A stretch of DNA of 64,000 nucleotides. It comes from Pedococcus sp031456495 (lineage in GTDB: Bacteria > Actinomycetota > Actinomycetes > Actinomycetales > Dermatophilaceae). Every line of letters starts with the position of its first letter. The first letter of the stretch is position 1. Location: NCBI RefSeq assembly GCF_031456495.1, contig NZ_JAVDUW010000001.1, forward strand, positions 186,001 to 250,000. The letters run 5' to 3'. This document shows positions 57,607 through 64,000 of the stretch, piece after piece. Below the pieces are notes generated by a model. It saw only the letters and a list, made by a program, of their open reading frames with translations, was not told where the DNA came from and did not search any database. Position numbers and translations under genes: made by a program.

Positions 57607-58823
57607 GCCCGCGCCGGACCGCGGCCGCCGCCGTCGCCTCCCTCGTGGTGGGCCTCGGTGGTGTGGTGGCCGGTGCCACCCCGGCGGCCGCGGCCCAGTG
57701 CCAGCCGGGCAAGGTGCAGTACGTGCCCGAGGAGCCGTTGGCCCTCCAACGGCTCAACGCGCGCTTCGCCTGGACCCAGGCCACCGGGCGCGGCGTGGTC
57801 GTCGCAGTCGTGGACTCGGGCGTCGACGCGCGCAACGCCCACTTCAAGGGCGCCCTCGTGGAGGGCCGGTCGTTCGTCCCCAAGCTGCCCGCCAACCGGG
57901 ACGACCTCGGCCACGGGACCGCCGTCGCCGGGGAGATCGTCGCCCGCGGGGTCAAGGGCTCGGGGCTGCTGGGACTGGCCCCCGAGGCCAAGGTCATGCC
58001 CGTGCGGGTCTTCTACTCCGACGACGAGGAGTCCCGCAGCGCGGGGGTGGGCCCCCGCCCGGACCGGATCGCCGCCGGCATCCGCTACGCCGCCGACCAC
58101 GGGGCCAAGGTCGTCAACGTCTCGATGAGCACCCCCACCGACAACGCCGCCCTGCGCGAGGCCGTCACCTACGCCACGCGGCGCGGTGCCCTCGTCGTCG
58201 CCTCGGCCGGCAACCGCAACGTCTCGGAGAACAAGAGCGACTCGCCGCGCTACCCGGCCGCCTACCCCGAGGCGGTTGCGGTCGCCGCGGTCGACGTCTC
58301 GGACACCGTCGGCGAGGGCTCGATCCACGGCCCGCACGTCGACGTGGCCGCACCCGGCACCCGGATCCTCACGACGTACCTCGACGCCGGTGACTGCCTG
58401 CTCGAGCAGGACGAGGAGTCGACGAGCTTCGCGACGGCCTACGTCAGCGCCGCGGCCGCGCTGCTGGCCCAGCGGTTCCCCACCGAGGGACCGGCCGCCT
58501 GGAAGCACCGCCTGGAGTCGACCGCCGCCCGTGACCGACGCGACCAGCGCACGGACGCCGCCGGTTGGGGCCTGGTCCAGCCGTACGAGGCGCTGACGGC
58601 CCTGACCGACGCCAGCGTCGGCGGCCCGCCAGCCCCCGGCGAGAAGCCGCGCCCGGTGGTCACGCCCGCGCCCGAGCGGATCGACCTCAGCGCCCGCCGC
58701 GACCCCTACGCCCCCGAGCGCACGGCCGCCCTGTGGTGGAGCCTGCTCGGCGCCGGGGCCCTCGTCGCCCTCGCCCTCGGTGGGGTGATGCGCACGGGCC
58801 GCGCCCGCCGCCGCGCCACCTGA
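57603..58823 (+). CDS. mycP: Mycosin (MycP-type subtilase) next to eccB
   Basis: 406 residues: signal peptide (about 1-31), subtilase domain, C-terminal membrane helix (about 378-398) and Arg tail. Catalytic Asp71 (AVVDSG), His104 (DLGHGTAVAG), Asn204 (ASAGNRN) and Ser275 in ESTSFATA; the Gly usual before Thr-Ser is replaced by Ser. It clips substrates and stabilises the ESX complex. Its ATG overlaps the eccB stop. Being intact and next to eccB, this is the likely working mycosin of the locus. Confidence 0.92.
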   Translation: MSPRRTAAAAVASLVVGLGGVVAGATPAAAAQCQPGKVQYVPEEPLALQRLNARFAWTQATGRGVVVAVVDSGVDARNAHFKGALVEGRSFVPKLPANRDDLGHGTAVAGEIVARGVKGSGLLGLAPEAKVMPVRVFYSDDEESRSAGVGPRPDRIAAGIRYAADHGAKVVNVSMSTPTDNAALREAVTYATRRGALVVASAGNRNVSENKSDSPRYPAAYPEAVAVAAVDVSDTVGEGSIHGPHVDVAAPGTRILTTYLDAGDCLLEQDEESTSFATAYVSAAAALLAQRFPTEGPAAWKHRLESTAARDRRDQRTDAAGWGLVQPYEALTALTDASVGGPPAPGEKPRPVVTPAPERIDLSARRDPYAPERTAALWWSLLGAGALVALALGGVMRTGRARRRAT

Positions 58824-58873
58824 CCCGCCGACCGGTTGGTACCGGCGCCCCCGCGGATGGGAGGATTCGGTCC

Positions 58874-61504
58874 ATGACCGACGCCCTCATGACGCCTCGT
58901 GCCGCCACGATCCCCGACCGCCCCTCGATCGACGGGCTCGAGGACAAGTGGACGCAGGTATGGCGCGAGCAGGGCACCTTCACCTTCGACCGCGAGGCGG
59001 CCACCGCAGCCGGCCGCGAGAGCGTCTTCTCGATCGACACGCCGCCGCCGACCGCGTCCGGGTCGCTGCACATCGGGCACGTGTTCTCCTACACGCACAC
59101 CGACTGCATGGCGCGGTACAAGCGGATGTCCGGCTTCCACGTCTTCTACCCGATCGGCTGGGACGACAACGGCCTGCCGACCGAGAAGCGCGTGCAGAAC
59201 TACTACGGCGTGCGCGGCGACGCCTCGCTCCCCTACGACCCGGACTTCACGCCCGCGCACCGCGGTGACGTCAAGAGCACCAAGGCCGCCGACGCGCAGC
59301 CGATCTCGCGGCAGAACTTCATCGACCTGTGCGACGAGCTGACGGTCAAGGACGAGGAGGCGTTCGAGAGCCTCTTCCGCCGCCTCGGCCTGTCCTTCGA
59401 CTGGGGCATCTCCTACCGCACCATCGACGACCGCTCGCGCGCGACGGCGCAGCAGGCGTTCCTGCGCAACCTGGCCCGCGGTGAGGCATACCAGTCCGAG
59501 GCGCCGGGCCTGTGGGACGTGACCTTCCAGACCGCGGTCGCCCAGGCCGAGCTCGAGGCCAAGGACTACCCCGGCCACTACCACCGGGTCGCCTTCCACC
59601 CGACCACCGACGGTGCCGACCCCGTGTACATCGAGACCACGCGGCCCGAGCTCATCCCCGCGGTGGTCGCCCTCATCGCCCACCCCGACGACGAGCGGTA
59701 TGCCGGCCTGTTCGGCACCACGGTCCGCTCACCGCTGTTCGGGGTCGAGGTGCCGGTGCTCGCGCACCACGCCGCGGAGCCGGACAAGGGCGCCGGCATC
59801 GCGATGTGCTGCACCTTCGGCGACCTCACCGACGTCCTGTGGTGGCGCGAGCTGCAGCTCCCGACGCGGTCGGTCATCACCCGGAGCGGCCGGATCCAGG
59901 CCGAGGTGCCCGAGTGGCTCGCCGGTGGCCCTGGCGAGGCGCTGTTCGCCGAGCAGGTCGCGGGCAAGTCGACGTTCGGCGCGCGCGAGGCGATCGTCGC
60001 CGCGCTGCGCGAGTCCGGTGACCTCGACGGCGAGCCGACGCCGACCCAGCGCAAGGCCAACTTCTACGAGCGCGGTGAGAAGCCGCTCGAGATCGTCACC
60101 TCGCGCCAGTGGTACATCCGCAACGGTGGTCGCGACACCGAGCTCAACGCCGCGCTGATCGAGCGCGGGCGCGAGCTCGAGTGGCACCCGGCGTTCATGC
60201 GCTCGCGCTACGAGAACTGGGTCAGCGGCCTCAACGGCGACTGGCTCATCTCGCGCCAGCGCTTCTTCGGCGTGCCGATCCCCGTCTGGTACCCCCTCGA
60301 TGCCGACGGCGAGCCGGTCTACGACACCCCGCTGGTGCCCTCGGAGGACCAGCTGCCGGTCGACCCGGCCGCGCAGGCCCCCGCCGGCTACGACGAGTCG
60401 CAGCGCGGCGAGCCCGGCGGCTTCGTCGGCGACCCCGACATCATGGACACCTGGGCGACGTCCTCGCTCACGCCGCAGATCGCCGGCGGCTGGCGCGGCG
60501 ACGACGCCCTCATGGACCTCGTCTTCCCGATGGACCTGCGCCCGCAGGGGCACGACATCATCCGCACCTGGCTGTTCTCCACGGTGGTGCGCTCGCACTT
60601 CGAGTTCGGCTCCGTGCCGTGGCGCAACGCCGCGCTGTCCGGGTGGATCCTCGACCCCGACCGCAAGAAGATGAGCAAGTCCAAGGGCAACGTCGTCACT
60701 CCCGAGGACGTCGTCAAGGAGCACTCCGCCGACGCCGTGCGCTACTGGGCCGCCAGCGGGCGCCTGGGCGCCGACGCGGCATACGACACCGGGCAGATGA
60801 AGGTCGGGCGCCGGCTGGCGATCAAGATCCTCAACGCCACCAAGTTCGCCCTGTCGTTCGGAGAGGTGGACGGCGACCTCGCCACCGCGGTGACCAACCC
60901 GCTCGACCGCTCGATGCTCGCCGCGCTCGGCGACGTCGTTGCCAAGGCCACCGCGGGCTTCGAGGCGTGGGACCACACCCGCGCCCTCGAGGTCACCGAG
61001 TCGTTCTTCTGGACCTTCTGCGACGACTACCTCGAGCTCGTCAAGGACCGGGCCTACGGCGGCCAGGGCGAGGCCGAGGCGGCCTCCGCCCGCGCCGCCC
61101 TGCGCATCGCGCTCGACGTGCTGCTGCGCCTGTTCGCGCCGATGCTGCCGTACGTCACCGAGGAGGTCTGGTCCTGGTGGCACGACGGCTCGGTGCACCG
61201 CGCCGCCTGGCCGACCACGGACGACGTGGCCGCCGGCGTGGGTGGGGACCCGGAGGTCCTCGTCGCGGTCGGCGAGGCCCTGGCCGGCATCCGCAAGGCC
61301 AAGTCCGAGGCGAAGGTCGGCATGCGCGCCGAGGTCGCCGCGATCACGCTGGCCGGGCCCGACGCGTGGGCGCAGCGGGTCCAGCGGACCGAGGCGGACC
61401 TGCGCGCGGCCGGCCGGGTGACCGGGGCGGTGGGCTACGCCGAGGCTGAGACGCCCGAGGCGCGCGACGCCGAGCTGATCCCGGTGGAGAAGCCGAAGGC
61501 CTGA
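58874..61504 (+). CDS. valS: Valyl-tRNA synthetase
   Basis: Charges tRNA-Val and edits threonine. 876 residues. HIGH motif in SGSLHIGHVFSYTHTD (about 56-59), the GWDDNGLPTEKRVQ block, the editing domain with VYIETTRPELIPAVVA, and KMSKSKGNVVTPEDVV (about 597). The sequence type is the form with a short C-terminus found in many actinobacteria. An ATG at 58889 is in frame; the first ATG has GGGAGG about 11 bases away. Its last 70 bases overlap the convergent C39-like gene. Confidence 0.95.
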   Translation: MTDALMTPRAATIPDRPSIDGLEDKWTQVWREQGTFTFDREAATAAGRESVFSIDTPPPTASGSLHIGHVFSYTHTDCMARYKRMSGFHVFYPIGWDDNGLPTEKRVQNYYGVRGDASLPYDPDFTPAHRGDVKSTKAADAQPISRQNFIDLCDELTVKDEEAFESLFRRLGLSFDWGISYRTIDDRSRATAQQAFLRNLARGEAYQSEAPGLWDVTFQTAVAQAELEAKDYPGHYHRVAFHPTTDGADPVYIETTRPELIPAVVALIAHPDDERYAGLFGTTVRSPLFGVEVPVLAHHAAEPDKGAGIAMCCTFGDLTDVLWWRELQLPTRSVITRSGRIQAEVPEWLAGGPGEALFAEQVAGKSTFGAREAIVAALRESGDLDGEPTPTQRKANFYERGEKPLEIVTSRQWYIRNGGRDTELNAALIERGRELEWHPAFMRSRYENWVSGLNGDWLISRQRFFGVPIPVWYPLDADGEPVYDTPLVPSEDQLPVDPAAQAPAGYDESQRGEPGGFVGDPDIMDTWATSSLTPQIAGGWRGDDALMDLVFPMDLRPQGHDIIRTWLFSTVVRSHFEFGSVPWRNAALSGWILDPDRKKMSKSKGNVVTPEDVVKEHSADAVRYWAASGRLGADAAYDTGQMKVGRRLAIKILNATKFALSFGEVDGDLATAVTNPLDRSMLAALGDVVAKATAGFEAWDHTRALEVTESFFWTFCDDYLELVKDRAYGGQGEAEAASARAALRIALDVLLRLFAPMLPYVTEEVWSWWHDGSVHRAAWPTTDDVAAGVGGDPEVLVAVGEALAGIRKAKSEAKVGMRAEVAAITLAGPDAWAQRVQRTEADLRAAGRVTGAVGYAEAETPEARDAELIPVEKPKA

Positions 61505-62136
61505 ACCCTGCGGGCGCCGTCGGGCTGGACCGTGACCCACGGGACGTCCCAGCCCGCGATGCCCAGGGCCCGGGTCGTGAACCGTGCCTCGTCGAGCAGC
61601 GTGACCTGGCCGGTGGCCGGGTCGTAGACGTCGAGGAGCCGGTCGCCGTCGCCCGGCAGCACGAGGGTGACGTGGCGCGGCAGCGTGGCCGAGCCGATGT
61701 AGAGCAGGGCCGGCTCGCCGTCGGCGACGACGTCGAGCAGGCGGGCGTGGGCGGCGGCCAGACCGCCCCGCCCGAGCTGTCGCAGCGGCCGCACCTGGTA
61801 CTGCGTGCCCCGGCGGGCCGCGCCGAACTCCAGCTCCTTGAGGGCGCCCCACGGGGGCGTTCCCAGGGCGCGTGGCCAGGGCAGGTTCAGCCGTCCCCCG
61901 CCGGAGAACAGCCGGTTCGTGCGGCGCATGACCACCCGCTCGTATGCCGCGAACCGCTCCTGCTCGGTGGCGCCGGGCGGGGCGTCGGCACGCGGCCCCT
62001 CGCCCGTGGTGATCCACCGGGCGAACTCGGGGTTGACGAGCATCCGGGCCACGGTGAGGCAGGCCGAGCCGCAGGTGACCGGGCTCTGCTGGACCGGGCC
62101 GACGTCACCGTTGCGCAACCGGAAGCCCGTGGTCAT
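61435..62136 (-). CDS. C39-like papain-fold peptidase or relative
   Basis: About 233 residues, no signal peptide. The motif VQQSPVTCGSACLTVARM (about 15-32) gives the Gln and catalytic Cys of the C39/papain-like fold; LPRHVTLVLPG (about 151-161) supplies His and LDVYDPATG (about 167-175) the Asp. Substrate unknown; bacteriocin-leader or protein cleavage is possible, and so is a transglutaminase-like role. The ATG at 62136 has GGAAGGA at a good distance; the in-frame ATG at 62145 lies too close to it. The C-terminal codons read antisense to the end of valS. Confidence 0.6.
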   Translation of the reverse strand: MTTGFRLRNGDVGPVQQSPVTCGSACLTVARMLVNPEFARWITTGEGPRADAPPGATEQERFAAYERVVMRRTNRLFSGGGRLNLPWPRALGTPPWGALKELEFGAARRGTQYQVRPLRQLGRGGLAAAHARLLDVVADGEPALLYIGSATLPRHVTLVLPGDGDRLLDVYDPATGQVTLLDEARFTTRALGIAGWDVPWVTVQPDGARRVQAFGFSTGISSASRASGVSASA

Positions 62137-62181
62137 GCGCCCCATCCTTCCCGGTGCCGACGGGGCCGTCCACCACGCAGG

Positions 62182-62760
62182 TCAGCAGCGTCCGGCGTGG
62201 GCGAGCAGCCGGTGCTGGGGCGCCGCCCAGTCGGGCACGTCCAGGACGGGCCCGAACCGCACCGGCCGGTCGGCGTCGGTGATGGCGTCACGGGCAACCG
62301 GCCACAGGTCCATCGCCAGTCCCGGCGGGATGGGGCGCGGCTGCTCGATCGCCTGGGCGACGTCCCACCCGTGCAGCGTGATCTCGAGGGCTCCGACAGC
62401 ACCGAGCAGGTCGCGCGACAGGGTCAGCCCGCCGAGCCCGACGTCGCCCAGCGGCGCGGGGTGCCAGTGCCCGACGAGTGCACGGGCCCGGGCGCAGATG
62501 CGGTCCAGCAGCGCCCTGCCGCCCTCTCCCGGCTCGGCCGGGACGAGCTCGAGCCGCGGCGCCCGCGCCGCCTGGGCCATGGCGTCGAGCGAGTCCTCCA
62601 TGTGCGTCAGCAGCGCGAGCAGGTCCCACTCGGCGCAGGGGGTCGGGTTGCGCAGGTCGGCCTCGGTGACCAGGCGCAGGCTGGCTCCGGTGTACGCGAC
62701 CGCGCGCTCGAGCAGCTCGACCGCACCCGGCGGCCGGCCCACGCCGGTCGCGGTGGTCAT
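62182..62760 (-). CDS. Maleylpyruvate-isomerase-family mycothiol-dependent enzyme (TIGR03086-like)
   Basis: 192 residues of the DinB-like helical bundle. Features: TPCAEWDLLALLTHM with the metal His (about 41-55) and a second His in EITLHGWDVAQAI (about 127-139), as in mycothiol-dependent transferases and isomerases. Mycothiol is the main thiol of actinobacteria. Seven bases after the stop of the sigma-factor gene, so co-transcribed with it. A possible role is thiol-linked detoxification under the control of that sigma factor. Confidence 0.8.
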   Translation of the reverse strand: MTTATGVGRPPGAVELLERAVAYTGASLRLVTEADLRNPTPCAEWDLLALLTHMEDSLDAMAQAARAPRLELVPAEPGEGGRALLDRICARARALVGHWHPAPLGDVGLGGLTLSRDLLGAVGALEITLHGWDVAQAIEQPRPIPPGLAMDLWPVARDAITDADRPVRFGPVLDVPDWAAPQHRLLAHAGRC

Positions 62761-62767
62761 CGCGGGC

Positions 62768-63772
62768 TCACGTCGTGGCGACGTGGTCCGCGGGGAGCAC
62801 CGCGGGCAGGCCGAACGTCTCGAAGAGCCGCACGTCGAAGAACGCCGCGACGTGGCTGACGCGGCCGTCGGTCACGGTCAGCACCTGCAGGTGGAACGGC
62901 GTGAACGTGCCGTCGGGCTGGCGCATGTACAGCCCGAACGCCGGCTGGCCGTTGGCCGACGTGGCGACCATCGGCATGTCGTGCACGCCACCGGGGCACT
63001 GGGTGTCGATGAGCCGGCCGATCGTCTCGGCGCCGCGGTACCAGCCCGGGTACGGCGGCATCTCCCAGACCGCGTCGGCCGTGAGCATGCTGACGATCGA
63101 GCTGATGTCCTTGTCCCAGAAGGCCTGGACGTACCGGTCGAGCAGGGCCCGCTGGTCGTCGTCGAGCCGGTCCTCGACCGTGTCGGCGGTGACGTTGACC
63201 CTGGCCAGCTGGGCGTGCGCCCGCTGCAGCGCGCTGTTGACCGCCGCCTCGGTCGTGTCCAGCGCCTCGGCGACCTCGGCCGCCCGCCAGCGCAGCACGT
63301 CGCGCAGGATCAGCACGGCCCGCTGCCGGGCGGGCAGGTGCTGCAGGGCCGCCACGAACGCCAGCCGGATGCTGTCGCGCTCGGCGACGATGCTGGCGGG
63401 GTCGGCCGTGTCGGCCGCCACCAGCGGGTCAGGGGCCGGCTCGAGCCAGGCCACCTCGGTCGAGGCGACGACGCGCTCCCCCGGGTCGCTCTCGGGAGTG
63501 CCCAGGCCCGTGGGCAGCGGCCGGCGGTCCTTGCCCTCCAGCGAGGACAGGCACACGTTCGTGGCGATCCGGTACAGCCAGGTGCGCACGGAGGAGCGCC
63601 CCTCGAACGCGCCGTACGCGCGCCAGGCCCGGATGTAGGTCTCCTGGACCAGGTCCTCGGCGTCGTGGATCGACCCCGTCATGCGGTAGCAGTGGGCGGT
63701 CAGCTCGCGCCGGTAGGTGTCGGACAGCTCCGGGAAGTCCTCCGCCGCCGCCCGCTCGCGCACCTCGGTCAT
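62768..63772 (-). CDS. ECF sigma factor with C-terminal SnoaL-like domain (TIGR02960/SigG-like)
   Basis: 334 residues. Region 2 includes RELTAHCYRMTGSIHDAEDLVQETYIRAWRAYGAFEGRSSVRTWLYRIATNVC (about 23-75); region 4 includes LPARQRAVLILRDVLRWRAAEVAEALDTTEAAVNSALQRA (about 145-185). After it a SnoaL-2-type domain (about 205-325, ALLDRYVQAFWDKDISSIVSMLTADAVWEMPP) is fused, the feature of the SigX5/SigG group. Such domains may sense a ligand or stand in for an anti-sigma factor; no anti-sigma gene is adjacent. GGAGGAGA ribosome site. Confidence 0.88.
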   Translation of the reverse strand: MTEVRERAAAEDFPELSDTYRRELTAHCYRMTGSIHDAEDLVQETYIRAWRAYGAFEGRSSVRTWLYRIATNVCLSSLEGKDRRPLPTGLGTPESDPGERVVASTEVAWLEPAPDPLVAADTADPASIVAERDSIRLAFVAALQHLPARQRAVLILRDVLRWRAAEVAEALDTTEAAVNSALQRAHAQLARVNVTADTVEDRLDDDQRALLDRYVQAFWDKDISSIVSMLTADAVWEMPPYPGWYRGAETIGRLIDTQCPGGVHDMPMVATSANGQPAFGLYMRQPDGTFTPFHLQVLTVTDGRVSHVAAFFDVRLFETFGLPAVLPADHVATT

Positions 63773-63937
63773 GCCGTCTCCTCCATCGGTCCCCGTCCCA
63801 GCGTAGGCCGCAGGGCGTCACGCAGGGACAGACCGCAGCACTCCGCAGAACTCATCGCACCTCGGCCCCAGAATTTTCCGGCCCGCCCCGCCGGACTGAT
63901 CTGTATAACGAATCGCGCCCGAAGGTCGGCAACTCCT

Positions 63938-63966
63938 TTGCCACCCGGTCGCCTGCTCCCTAGGGT
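63938..63966 (+). promoter_or_regulatory. Promoter of a gene running off the right edge (leaderless)
   Basis: TTGCCA (63938-63943), 17 bases, then TAGGGT (63961-63966), six bases, then a GTG at 63973. It is the best -35/-10 pair of the leaderless promoters in the window. Confidence 0.5.
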
Positions 63967-63972
63967 CGGTCC

Positions 63973-64000
63973 GTGACTCGGAGGGGACGGGGGCAGGTGT
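63973..64000 (+). CDS. Possible start of a leaderless gene (cut)
   Basis: Nine codons from a GTG exactly at the expected start point of the promoter above, reading Val-Thr-Arg-Arg-Gly-Arg-Gly-Gln-Val. Too short to identify. The 200 bases before it, upstream of the sigma-factor start, hold no other gene. Confidence 0.3.

Overview
High-GC actinobacterial chromosome (G+C clearly above 70% by eye), most likely a member of the Micrococcales and perhaps Intrasporangiaceae. The reasons are the dapB...thyA-folA / dapA-rnj and rpsO-pnp gene orders, an ileS T-box, a mycothiol-dependent enzyme family, LAxTG sorting signals, and many promoters whose -10 box lies only 6-7 bases before an ATG/GTG start (leaderless mRNAs). 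I saw no rRNA, tRNA, transposase, integrase, prophage or CRISPR array. The genus is inference.

Layout. 1-6.8 kb: core metabolism, with RNase J (cut by the window edge), dapA, thyA-folA, a GNAT, AzlC-AzlD amino-acid exporter, a VOC protein and dapB. 6.8-13.7 kb: a large secreted nuclease, an FAD reductase, pnp and rpsO. 13.8-18.2 kb: an HTH protein, an intergenic block of repeated palindromes, then a tightly overlapped amino-sugar module (GNAT, membrane acyltransferase, SIS-domain protein, N-acetylglucosamine-kinase-like protein). 18.3-29.3 kb: lpdA, MFS exporter with divergent MarR regulator, ndk, DUF4233 with a tiny membrane ORF, an inserted sugar operon on the other strand, folC and ileS.

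29.3-36.2 kb is the most striking metabolic region. An ileS T-box and a cobalamin riboswitch stand back to back. The cobalamin riboswitch leads an operon whose genes overlap or nearly touch: a sortase-anchored surface protein with a prenyltransferase-like alpha/alpha repeat domain, a membrane-anchored protein with a DUF4430/transcobalamin-C-like domain, and a complete ECF importer (T protein, fused double ATPase, S component). The two surface proteins together look like a split bacterial counterpart of intrinsic factor/transcobalamin feeding an ECF B12 importer.

36.2-40.7 kb: FAD-linked oxidase, NUDIX-like protein, a degenerate sigma-factor domain fused through a membrane helix to a histone-H1-like Lys/Ala tail, and a PlsC-type acyltransferase. 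40.7-58.8 kb: a type VII (ESX-like) secretion locus with EccC, two EccD-like YukD-membrane proteins, EccB, two mycosin-like proteases (one lacking the oxyanion Asn), two WXG100 proteins, several larger candidate substrates and an LAxTG-anchored protein. No EccE was recognised. 58.8-64 kb: valS, a C39-like peptidase overlapping the valS 3' end on the other strand, a mycothiol/maleylpyruvate-isomerase-family protein, a SnoaL-bearing ECF sigma factor, and a promoter with the first bases of a possible leaderless gene at the right edge.

Two window-wide signals stand out: the repeated TANNNT-N6/7-(A/G)TG leaderless promoters, and a strong excess of the word GTATGCC/GGCATAC on both strands in both coding and non-coding DNA.
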